Source of the DNA: Alphaproteobacteria bacterium
GTDB taxonomy: Bacteria > Pseudomonadota > Alphaproteobacteria > JAJFIK01
Reading direction: 5' to 3'
Length of the DNA stretch: 44,057 nucleotides
NCBI GenBank assembly: GCA_021774965.1
Contig: JAJFIL010000030.1
Coordinates: forward strand, 1-44,057
Part shown: piece after piece, positions 36,029 to 42,799 of the stretch
Position numbering within the stretch: the stretch's first letter is position 1
How the letters are laid out: every line of letters begins with the position of its first letter
Made by a program: the position numbers and the translations under genes
Notes under the pieces: model-generated
Seen by the model: only the letters and a program-made list of their open reading frames with translations
Database searches by the model: none
Told to the model about the DNA's origin: nothing

Positions 36029-36964
36029 ATGGGTATCTGTAACGTACTTGCGATCGTCCCTTTTCTGTGTGCCGCGGCCCCCGAAGAGGCCGAACCGGAG
36101 CAAGAGGAAGAAGTGGTCGGTCATGTGATCGAGGCTCAGCCCGCCCCGGAAGTTGACGTGGGCGTTCTGCTGGCCCCAGGCGAGGAGCCGCCGGTCACGT
36201 TAGCAGATCTTGAGGTGCTTCCGCCCTCGACGGTCTATCGCGATACGCTGACGCCAGAACAGCTGGCGGCGGAACGCGCGGGCGTGGACCCCAAGGATCC
36301 AGACAGTTTCAGCGAATGGGTGGGTTCCACCTATGGCGGCCAGGATGGCGTGGATCGGCCTTTGCTGGTCCTGCGCACCGAAGAACCTGACATGCCGCCA
36401 ACCATGCCTGCACCTGTGGCGGCAGAACCTGTTCGGGTCGCAACGATCATCGAAGATGTGCCCGTTCTTGAACCTGTGCTCGAACCTGTGCGGGAACCCG
36501 TGCTTGCGCCAATGCCGGTCGCAACGCCAACGCCGGTCGCAACGCCGACACCTGCGCCAGTTCGCGTTGCCCAGTCCGAGCCCAACTACGCCAACGAAGT
36601 TGATCTGGCGACATTGATCGAGCCTCAGCCGATCCCGCAGGTCCAGCCGGAACCCGTTGTGGAAACACAGCAGGCGGCGTTAGTACCTATGCAACAACCT
36701 GCACCGGTTGGGCAGCGGACACCGGCACCCCGGCGCACGGCCATGAACCTGGCGCCAAGCGCAACCCCGCTAAACGCCATCAAGGCTGAAGAGGCCCGAG
36801 AGGTTCGCGCAACCGAAGTGGTCTTCACAGAACCAGTGCCCTTCACAGAGAGAGGTCAGCGCGTGGCAGCCGAAGGCACCGCCCAACGCAAGCGCCAACG
36901 CTTCCGCCGCGCAGTGCGCGAATTCCGCCGCGAAGAACGCCGCGCCGCCGAGCAGGGCACCTAG
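36029..36964 (+). CDS. proline- and glutamate-rich protein, unknown
   Basis: A 311-residue protein with a short hydrophobic N-terminus (MGICNVLAIVPFLCAAA, a possible signal or lipoprotein-like peptide without a proper lipobox) and then low-complexity sequence. Residues about 145-180 repeat EPVLEPV and PVATPTP units, the C-terminal 40 residues are very basic (RKRQRFRRAVREFRREE), and the rest is acidic and proline-rich, so it is probably disordered. No catalytic motif. tggag lies 8 bases before the ATG. The last codons EQGT* are duplicated in part at 39221, see the direct repeat. Confidence 0.75.
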   Translation: MGICNVLAIVPFLCAAAPEEAEPEQEEEVVGHVIEAQPAPEVDVGVLLAPGEEPPVTLADLEVLPPSTVYRDTLTPEQLAAERAGVDPKDPDSFSEWVGSTYGGQDGVDRPLLVLRTEEPDMPPTMPAPVAAEPVRVATIIEDVPVLEPVLEPVREPVLAPMPVATPTPVATPTPAPVRVAQSEPNYANEVDLATLIEPQPIPQVQPEPVVETQQAALVPMQQPAPVGQRTPAPRRTAMNLAPSATPLNAIKAEEAREVRATEVVFTEPVPFTERGQRVAAEGTAQRKRQRFRRAVREFRREERRAAEQGT

Positions 36965-36973
36965 ACAGCTCTT
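36950..36973 (+). repeat. 24-bp direct repeat, left copy
   Basis: Starts GAGCAGGGCACCTAGACAGC and covers the end of the proline-rich gene plus nine bases past the stop. It matches 39221-39244 at 22 of 24 positions. The two copies flank a 2.25 kb islet of AT-richer genes. Confidence 0.75.
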
Positions 36974-36993
36974 TGTGAGTTTCAAAAAATAGG

Positions 36994-37027
36994 AGGCATC
37001 CGGATGATTTCGGGTGCCTTCTTTTTT
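36994..37027 (+). terminator. rho-independent terminator
   Basis: Stem AGGCATCCG with CGGGTGCCT (one G-T pair), an 8-base loop GATGATTT, then TCTTTTTT. It lies 30 bases past the stop of the proline-rich gene, on the islet side of the left direct repeat. Confidence 0.85.
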
Positions 37028-37042
37028 GGGGTGCGCGCCTAC

Positions 37043-37579
37043 CTAGGCCCCTTTGCCTCTCTGATCGCCAGCTAAAGCCCTTAGGCACTCCAGAACTTGC
37101 TTTGCTTCAGAAATGTAGTAGGCGGTTAGAGCAACAATTGGCCTTTCACCGCTATTTCTGCGGATGAGTATTAGTCCGAACGCCCCAAAGAGAAATAGCG
37201 ACTTGTTAAGCCTGGGGAAGAGGTTCCAATAGTCGACTTCAAACTTACCTGGTTCCAATTTGATTCGCTGGTGATGCTTGAAGAATCCAGGCACATGAAA
37301 TTCGACAGTTTTCTCATCAAAGGTAATGCAGGTGCCCAGAATCAATCGTCTGGCATTCTTTACTGTGATGACCAGGAAATACGGGGCAAGCACGCCCCAC
37401 AAAATGAGCCCCAAGATTCGATAGTGAACTTGATCCATTTCCCATTGGATCATGTGCTGAATGAACCAGATAACGTGATGATTGAGCTGATTGGTTGACA
37501 GGTATGCGAACCAAGCAAAAATGGGGAGTGATAGGGCAATGCTCAGTTTGTTGTAGCTCAATGATTTTATTGTCGTCAT
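37043..37579 (-). CDS. membrane protein, second gene of a coupled pair
   Basis: A 178-residue protein with two transmembrane segments (about residues 14-34 and 50-72), then a soluble region of beta-like strands (TCITFDEKTVEFHVPGFFKHH, LFLFGAFGLILIRR). The start ATG at 37579 overlaps the stop of the upstream gene as ATGA, so the pair is translationally coupled; an in-frame start at 37615 lies inside that gene and is less likely. Topology matches its neighbour (two N-terminal spans, soluble C-terminal domain), suggesting they are distant relatives forming one complex. Function unknown; AT-rich. Confidence 0.7.
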   Translation of the reverse strand: MTTIKSLSYNKLSIALSLPIFAWFAYLSTNQLNHHVIWFIQHMIQWEMDQVHYRILGLILWGVLAPYFLVITVKNARRLILGTCITFDEKTVEFHVPGFFKHHQRIKLEPGKFEVDYWNLFPRLNKSLFLFGAFGLILIRRNSGERPIVALTAYYISEAKQVLECLRALAGDQRGKGA

Positions 37580-38130
37580 ACCCGGTCGGCTTCTTTTGTC
37601 AGTGTTTCGGGCCAATGTTGCTTTAGGAACTCAGCCAAATTTCCTTTAACAGCGAGGTTCAACCATGCAGTGATTGGGCTGCCATTCTCATTGAGAATTC
37701 TTTTGAATCTAACGTTGATAGTAAACGGCATGCGGTAGATGCCATCCTCCGCGCGCAAGTTGTCACCTTCACGAAACTTCTGTTTCTTGATTCCGGATAA
37801 TTTCGGGCAATACAGGTAAAGAGTTCCGCGCTGAACCTTTATCATATAGGGGAGGAACATCATGTGGATGTACATCGCTACGAGCAAGAGAAGGACGACC
37901 TCTGTGGGTATGAGTGTGATCAACGCAAGGGTGGTGACTATCCAATGAACGTTCTCAGACACCATCCTTGTGGCGATTAGCTTCATCAAGAACAGGAAAA
38001 ACGCGAGGCTGAGAAACGTAATCAGAGCCAATTTGATTCGTGTGGGTTTTAGTTCGTATGCGGCGACGTTTGCATCAAATGACGGAAATTGGGTGCTGTC
38101 ATGTTTTGGGTAATCAGTCGGCTTAATCAT
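37576..38130 (-). CDS. membrane protein, first gene of a coupled pair
   Basis: A 184-residue protein: a cytoplasmic N-terminus, two transmembrane segments (about 34-52 and 62-90), then a soluble C-terminal half with a VQRGTLYLYCPKL strand and basic residues. It looks like a PH-like or two-span-plus-beta arrangement, as does the gene after it. The ATG at 38130 has only a weak ribosome-binding site. AT-rich codon use contrasts with the surrounding genome. No family recognised. Confidence 0.7.
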   Translation of the reverse strand: MIKPTDYPKHDSTQFPSFDANVAAYELKPTRIKLALITFLSLAFFLFLMKLIATRMVSENVHWIVTTLALITLIPTEVVLLLLVAMYIHMMFLPYMIKVQRGTLYLYCPKLSGIKKQKFREGDNLRAEDGIYRMPFTINVRFKRILNENGSPITAWLNLAVKGNLAEFLKQHWPETLTKEADRV

Positions 38131-38281
38131 GTTTCATTTCTGGTTCTTACATTCATTCAGCATCTAGTCAGATGGCTCTCACACTCGATTATGTAAGTCG
38201 TGCGGTGTCAATGCAACTGCAGAGTTGATTGGGCAAATTGGAACAGCTAGAGTTTTGAGAAATGCTTTAGAGGGGAGCTTG

Positions 38282-39142
38282 ATGCAGAGGTTTTCAATTC
38301 TATTCGCGGCTTGCTTCTTCTTGGCCGCCAACAGCGCACAAGCAACTGGAAAAATTCTGGACGGCGCAAATGTCTCGTCCTCGACAACCGCCGGGGTGGT
38401 TTTCAGTGACTGCCCTGAATGCCCTGAAATGGTCGTCATTCCTTCCGGCAGCTTCCAAATGGGGGATACTGCCGGGGGCGGAGATGATGACGAACGCCCG
38501 GTGCATACGGTGACAATCCCGAACAATTTTGCGGTGGGCCTTTATGAGGTGGCGTTTGCTGAATGGGATGCCTGCGTCTCGGACGGCGGCTGCAATGGCT
38601 ACCGCCCCAATAACTCGGGCCAGAACCGCAATGTCAGACCGGTGGTCAATGTAAACTGGGATGATGCACAGGCTTACGTGACTTGGCTCTCGCGCAAAAC
38701 AGGACAGGTCTATCGTCTGCTGAGTGAAGCTGAATGGGAATATGCGGCCCGGGCAGGAAACTCAACGAGGTATCCCTGGGGCAATACGGCTAGCCATGAA
38801 TACATGAACTACGGCGAAGATTCCTGTTGTTCTGGCTTGCAGGAGGGACGTGACCATTGGTGGAATACAGGACCAGTGGGCTCGTTCGCACCTAATGCTT
38901 TCAACCTCTATGACATGACGGGCAATGTGTTGGAATGGACGCAAGATTGTTACAATAGTAGCTATACAGGCGCTCCGACAACTGGCGCAGCCTGGACTCG
39001 TGGCGACTGTAGTCGCCGCATTCTTCGCGGCGGCTCGTGGTACAGCAGTCCGCGGGACTCGCGATCAGCCGACCGCACTCCAGCTGTCGTCGGACCCCGG
39101 GCCAACAACATCGGTTTTAGACTCGCCAGAGAATTAGACTAA
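38282..39142 (+). CDS. exported sulfatase-modifying-factor-fold protein, catalytic cysteines absent
   Basis: A 286-residue protein with a signal peptide (MQRFSILFAACFFLAANSAQA). The FGE-sulfatase/SUMF1 domain covers about residues 50-284: MVVIPSGSFQMGD, RPVVNVNWDDAQAY, RLLSEAEWEYAARAG, NLYDMTGNVLEW and RILRGGSWYSSPRDSRSADR, ending GFRLAREL. In formylglycine-generating enzymes the segment after GGSW carries the two copper-binding cysteines; here it reads SWYSSPRDS, with serines, so it should not make formylglycine. Other members of this fold (EgtB, PvdO, protein-binding domains) have other jobs. gagggga precedes the ATG. Extra cysteines (CC, DC) suggest disulfides. Confidence 0.88.
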   Translation: MQRFSILFAACFFLAANSAQATGKILDGANVSSSTTAGVVFSDCPECPEMVVIPSGSFQMGDTAGGGDDDERPVHTVTIPNNFAVGLYEVAFAEWDACVSDGGCNGYRPNNSGQNRNVRPVVNVNWDDAQAYVTWLSRKTGQVYRLLSEAEWEYAARAGNSTRYPWGNTASHEYMNYGEDSCCSGLQEGRDHWWNTGPVGSFAPNAFNLYDMTGNVLEWTQDCYNSSYTGAPTTGAAWTRGDCSRRILRGGSWYSSPRDSRSADRTPAVVGPRANNIGFRLARELD

Positions 39143-39234
39143 CGCGGGACTGAATTGATCGAAGACGAGCTCTTTCGTTGGAGAGTCTACTACGAACCTA
39201 CTCTGCCGCCACTCACCGCAGAGCAAGGCACCTA
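39143..39234 (+). pseudogene. vestigial coding fragment after the FGE-like gene
   Basis: After the TAA of the FGE-like gene the same frame stays open for 29 codons, reading TELIEDELFRWRVYYEPTLP and then PLTAEQGT before the next stop. The last four residues, EQGT*, repeat the end of the proline-rich protein at 36964. No start codon or ribosome-binding site. It looks like the tail of an interrupted gene, possibly the end displaced when the islet arrived. Confidence 0.35.
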
Positions 39235-39244
39235 AACAGCTCTT
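39221..39244 (+). repeat. 24-bp direct repeat, right copy
   Basis: Starts GAGCAAGGCACCTAAACAGC; 22 of 24 positions match 36950-36973. It marks the right edge of the AT-richer islet and lies just before the convergent LysR gene. Confidence 0.75.
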
Positions 39245-39259
39245 GGAGAGCTCTGAGAA

Positions 39260-40168
39260 TTAGTTAGCACCCGGAGCAACCCGCGTCCCCTCAAGCCTAC
39301 CCCGATGGACCTTATAAATCTGCGTCAGTGCATCGACGGTGCGGCGGACGGCTTTTTCTCGTAGCAGGTCCCGGTGCACCACGAGGTATTCCACGGTCTG
39401 CATTAAAGGCTCGGACCCGGAAAGTCTTACAAGGTTGCTGTCGCTCTCCGCCATAAAACAGGGAAGAAGCGCCATGCCTGCGCCGGAGCGAACGGCATTC
39501 ATGATCGCTGTCATGTTATTGCAGCGGAGTGCCGAGGGCGTTTGGAAAAAATCCAGGAGCCATTTTCTTTGCAACGGATACCAAAGGTGGTCCGGCGATA
39601 TGCCGATCCAGGGCAGGTGTTCAAGTTTCGTTTGAGGCGATAGGCAATTGTGTCGGTCCGCAAAGGTTTTTGAGGCGTAGAGGGCATAGCCCGTCTGGCC
39701 CAAGCGCTTGGCGATCAGGGTTTCGCTGTCGGGCAGGCAGGAGCGGATCTGAATATCCGTCTTGCGGGATTCATGGTCCAGGTGTTCGTGGCCAGAGAAA
39801 ATTTCCACCTCAATATCTTCAAGGGGGCTGAGCAGTTCATCCAGATGCTGGGTCAGAAAGCTCTCGCGAATTTCATCGATGGAAATGCGAACCACCGACT
39901 GATTGCGGGTGGCAAGATCCGGTTTTGCCCGGGCGATCACTTCTGCTGCTTTGCGCATTTCTTCGGCCAGGGGGATGAGCTTGGCCCCGGCGCCGGTGGG
40001 GCGGAGGCCTTGTGGTGTGCGGTCAAACAGGCGGGCACCCACTTCCGCTTCCAAATCGCGCAGGCGTCGGCTCATCTGCGGCTGGCTCAGGCCAAGCGCC
40101 CGAGCCCCGGCAGAGAGGCTGCCGGAGGAGGCGGCAGCATCGAATAGTCGAAGATCTTCCCAATTCAT
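39260..40168 (-). CDS. LysR family transcriptional regulator
   Basis: A 302-residue regulator. The N-terminal winged helix-turn-helix spans about residues 1-60 (MNWEDLRLFDAAASSGSLSA, ALGLSQPQMSRRLRDLEAEV), followed by a periplasmic-binding-protein-like effector domain (about 90-290). The ATG at 40168 is immediately preceded by an inverted repeat that may be its own operator. It is divergent from the GNAT gene, 142 bp away, the classic arrangement for a LysR regulator and its target, though an acetyltransferase target is only a guess. Confidence 0.95.
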   Translation of the reverse strand: MNWEDLRLFDAAASSGSLSAGARALGLSQPQMSRRLRDLEAEVGARLFDRTPQGLRPTGAGAKLIPLAEEMRKAAEVIARAKPDLATRNQSVVRISIDEIRESFLTQHLDELLSPLEDIEVEIFSGHEHLDHESRKTDIQIRSCLPDSETLIAKRLGQTGYALYASKTFADRHNCLSPQTKLEHLPWIGISPDHLWYPLQRKWLLDFFQTPSALRCNNMTAIMNAVRSGAGMALLPCFMAESDSNLVRLSGSEPLMQTVEYLVVHRDLLREKAVRRTVDALTQIYKVHRGRLEGTRVAPGAN

Positions 40169-40222
40169 ATATGCATGATAACAGTATTACTCATGCGTAT
40201 CAAGATGGCCACTATGCATGAT
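40169..40222. promoter_or_regulatory. inverted repeat upstream of the LysR gene, candidate operator
   Basis: ATATGCATGA (40169-40178) and TCATGCGTAT (40191-40200) are inverted with one mismatch around 12 bases. A third copy of TATGCATGAT follows at 40213-40222. The first arm abuts the lysR start codon. Such sites fit autoregulation; binding is not shown. Confidence 0.45.
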
Positions 40223-40310
40223 CCACGGATAGCCACCCTGCCGCGCGCAAGTTATGTAAGCCCGGATAGCTATGTGAGCGAGCACGCGAGCCAGCGTGTG
40301 AGGAGGGACC

Positions 40311-40823
40311 ATGACAAAATCTGCAGAGTTCAAGACAGAACGATTATTGATGCGCCTCTGGCGGGAATCGGATTTCCAAGCCTATGCCGCATACTACGCA
40401 GACGAAGAATTGGCGCGTTTTGTGGGCGGGCAGATGAGCCGCGACAAGGCATGGCGTCATTTTGCGGCTGTGGTTGGCCATTGGTCTCTTAAGGGCTTTG
40501 GGTTTTGGGCCGTTGAAGAGCTTGCCTCCGGCGAGCTGGTCGGCTGCGTAGGCCTTTGGGAGCCCGAAGGCTGGCCCGAACTTGAGCTGGGCTACTGGCT
40601 GACCAAAGCTGCGCAAGGCAAAGGCTATGCTATGGAGGCAGCCCTTGCCGCACGTAACTATGCTTTTGATGAGCTGGGGGCAGACACCCTTGTCAGCTAT
40701 ATCGATCCGAAAAATGCCCCATCTATCCGACTTGCCTCGCGCATGGGGGCAACCATTTGTGAGACCATCGAGCTGGGGGAACACGGCCCGCACGGGGTCT
40801 ATCGCCATCCGCTAGTGGTTTAG
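40311..40823 (+). CDS. GNAT-family N-acetyltransferase (RimJ/RimL type)
   Basis: A 170-residue enzyme that would transfer acetyl from acetyl-CoA to an amine. The acetyl-CoA pyrophosphate loop is visible as AAQGKGYAMEA, preceded by LELGYWLT and followed by the NAPSIRLASRMG segment typical of the RimJ/RimL branch. An aggaggg site lies 3 bases before the ATG. The substrate is not predictable. Confidence 0.93.
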   Translation: MTKSAEFKTERLLMRLWRESDFQAYAAYYADEELARFVGGQMSRDKAWRHFAAVVGHWSLKGFGFWAVEELASGELVGCVGLWEPEGWPELELGYWLTKAAQGKGYAMEAALAARNYAFDELGADTLVSYIDPKNAPSIRLASRMGATICETIELGEHGPHGVYRHPLVV

Positions 40824-40831
40824 GGCGCCCA

Positions 40832-40868
40832 CTTCATTTTCCTACTGGCCCCTTCATTTTCTTACTGG
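40832..40868 (+). repeat. two tandem 17-bp repeats upstream of the tRNA
   Basis: CTTCATTTTCCTACTGG (40832-40848) and CTTCATTTTCTTACTGG (40852-40868), one mismatch, 20-base period. IS21-family elements carry several such ~20-bp repeats at their ends, so this may be a solitary IS end. The alternative is an upstream element of the tRNA promoter. Confidence 0.5.
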
Positions 40869-40903
40869 ATTGCGCATTCCGAATAGGTTATGACACCGCC
40901 CAC

Positions 40904-40979
40904 GCCGGATTAGCTCAGTTGGTAGAGCAACCGCCTTGTAAGCGGTAGGTCGGGAGTTCGAGTCCCCCATCCGGCACCA
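40904..40979 (+). tRNA. tRNA-Thr (anticodon TGT)
   Basis: 76 nt with CCA encoded. Acceptor arms GCCGGAT and ATCCGGC pair fully. D arm GCTC...GAGC, anticodon stem ACCGC/GCGGT with loop CTTGTAA (TGT at the centre), and T arm GGGAG-TTCGAGT-CCCCC are all in place. It reads threonine ACA and related codons. The 3' side opens on the surface-glycan genes, which converge on it. Confidence 0.97.
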
Positions 40980-41038
40980 TTTTTCTCACACCATTTCGCT
41001 TTGTGCATGGGTTCGATAGGCGGGTGCCATAAGTGGGC

Positions 41039-42004
41039 TCACGCCTCGCTTTCGTGTTTCCCCGAAACCCCGGCCCGGCGGACCAATTCCTCAGCCGCGG
41101 CAATGACCTCGGCAGCTGAGATCCCGTCCATGGCACTGGGCTTATCGTTAACGTCCCAATTGGGATTGCGGCGGTGAACATGGGCGGTGTGAGTTCCCCA
41201 CGGGCGATAGGTCTGCGGCACACCATGTTCGCCAAACAGACCCAAGGTAGGAACATCCATGGTCGCCGCCAGATGCATAAGGCCTGAATCCGCTCCCACA
41301 TAAAGCGCGCAGTGGCTCACGACGGCAGCGCCGGTCAAAACGTCGGTGGTCCCTACAAGGTTAAGGGTGCGGCTCGCGGGAAGTAGCTTGATGATTGGGT
41401 CTGCCTGTTCGCGCTCATTGGGGGCGCCGATGACGGCGATCCGTGCGCCGGGCAAAATGCCTGTTGGCTCGGTCAGAGCTGCCATCACGGCAGCATAGTT
41501 TTCCGGTCGCCAGCGTTTGCGTTTGGGCCCGGTGGTGGCACCCAAGGCTATAATGGGGGTGTTGATTTCGTTTTCCGGGATCAGAGTTTTCGCAGTGGCG
41601 ATAGCTTCCGCGCCCAATGAGATTACAGGCGCTGGCACCTGGGCACTACCGATCAATGCAGCGAACTCTTCCAGCTTGTGACCCCGAAAATTTGGCACAC
41701 CGCCGAGCACACGCTTTGCCGCCGGAAGAAACCGGAACATGCCCACGTGGCGGAGATCCACCATCAGATCCCATTTGTTGCCGAAGAGGCGTCCATATAG
41801 TTTGAGCCAGTGGGCAGCGAACGGTTCTTTTGCAACCGCAATAATCTCGACAACTTCGGGAATGTTGCGAAACAGAGGGGCGGGAACCTTGCCGCATACA
41901 ACGGTAACCTCGGCGCCCGGATGTTGCTTGATGTAGTAGCCAAGAAGACCCGTTGAAAGGATGGCGTCCCCGAGGCGGTTGGATGTGATGAACAGGAGCC
42001 GCAT
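41039..42004 (-). CDS. glycosyltransferase family 9 (heptosyltransferase-like)
   Basis: A 321-residue GT-B glycosyltransferase of the ADP-heptose:LPS heptosyltransferase family. The ATG at 42004 begins MRLLFITSNRLGDAILSTG, the family's usual N-terminal loop; a longer frame from 42055 is rejected because it overlaps the sulfotransferase gene. Later landmarks are IALGATTGPKRKRWRPENYA and the donor-site segment YVGADSGLMHLAATMDVPTL. Four bases separate it from the stop of the sulfotransferase gene, so both are one transcript. Expected site is the inner face of the inner membrane, in LPS or other surface-glycan assembly. Confidence 0.93.
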   Translation of the reverse strand: MRLLFITSNRLGDAILSTGLLGYYIKQHPGAEVTVVCGKVPAPLFRNIPEVVEIIAVAKEPFAAHWLKLYGRLFGNKWDLMVDLRHVGMFRFLPAAKRVLGGVPNFRGHKLEEFAALIGSAQVPAPVISLGAEAIATAKTLIPENEINTPIIALGATTGPKRKRWRPENYAAVMAALTEPTGILPGARIAVIGAPNEREQADPIIKLLPASRTLNLVGTTDVLTGAAVVSHCALYVGADSGLMHLAATMDVPTLGLFGEHGVPQTYRPWGTHTAHVHRRNPNWDVNDKPSAMDGISAAEVIAAAEELVRRAGVSGKHESEA

Positions 42005-42008
42005 GAAT

Positions 42009-42638
42009 TTAAGGGCTCTTGGTTGGGTCTTTGGAGAACAGCTTGCCCACCGCATCCACGATCTGGCCGACCATGCCTTCGCGTTCTTCGGCGCGGTTTC
42101 TGTGGGGGAAGGGCTCGCTTGGCATCGGCTTGTTCAAGAAACCACAGAGGTCAAGCCAGCTAGCACTTTCCAGATTGAGGATCAGCAAGTCCCCTGGGCG
42201 GTCCACAAAGTGCGCCATCACCTCATCAATGTGCCGTTGATAGCGGCAGACGTATTGCGTTTCATTTCCCACCGGGCTGCCGTTGCCATAAATGAATGTG
42301 CGCATGGGATTAGCATGCTCGCCGAAGTGCCGCTTCATGCTGTCGATCCAACTGCCGGGGTCTCTCCGGGTGAGGATGAACTTTGAGCCTGGAAAGGCCG
42401 CGTCCATCTCACGGAAAACGATGGGCCAGGGATTATCCTCGAAGGCATCAGCGCGTAGTGCAAATCCGCGTGCGGCAGTGGCCAGCTTGTCCTGAGTGAT
42501 CGGCAGAGGGATGGGCACCCCGCGCGGGTGATTAACCCGGAAGCCGCCGCCAAGTTGATAGCCAAGGATCTCCAGCGCCGCCCCCATGGAAGTGGTGCCG
42601 GTTTTCTGAAATCCGATGACAAAGACCTTCTCGGTCAA
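42009..42638 (-). CDS. sulfotransferase family protein
   Basis: A 209-residue protein with the 5'-phosphosulfate loop VIGFQKTGTTS at residues 7-17 and a 3'-phosphate-binding segment KFILTRRDPGSWIDS near 84-99, the two PAPS-contact elements. It would transfer sulfate from PAPS to a sugar or other hydroxyl. The start is TTG at 42638, with ggag 9 bases before it; no ATG is available before the conserved loop. It leads the operon with the GT9 gene, so a sulfated surface glycan is the natural guess. Confidence 0.88.
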   Translation of the reverse strand: MTEKVFVIGFQKTGTTSMGAALEILGYQLGGGFRVNHPRGVPIPLPITQDKLATAARGFALRADAFEDNPWPIVFREMDAAFPGSKFILTRRDPGSWIDSMKRHFGEHANPMRTFIYGNGSPVGNETQYVCRYQRHIDEVMAHFVDRPGDLLILNLESASWLDLCGFLNKPMPSEPFPHRNRAEEREGMVGQIVDAVGKLFSKDPTKSP

Positions 42639-42763
42639 GACGCAATTCTCCGTGCCTGAGTATTAGCCCTGTGAAGCAAGTCCACATTGCTCAACGCCCC
42701 TTACCCTTGGCAAGAGGTTGGCCCCTTTGCAAGGGCGAAACTTACCCTTTGGTGAAAGCTGCC

Positions 42764-42778
42764 TTGCCCTGAGGGCAA
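42764..42778. promoter_or_regulatory. 15-bp palindrome upstream of the glycosyltransferase gene
   Basis: TTGCCCT-G-AGGGCAA has perfect 7-base arms and ends 21 bases before the ATG at 42800. Similar CCTTTGCAAGG and CTTGGCAAG strings lie within the preceding 70 bases. An operator or leader hairpin is possible. Confidence 0.4.
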
Positions 42779-42799
42779 ACATTAGCCAAAACAGAGCCT

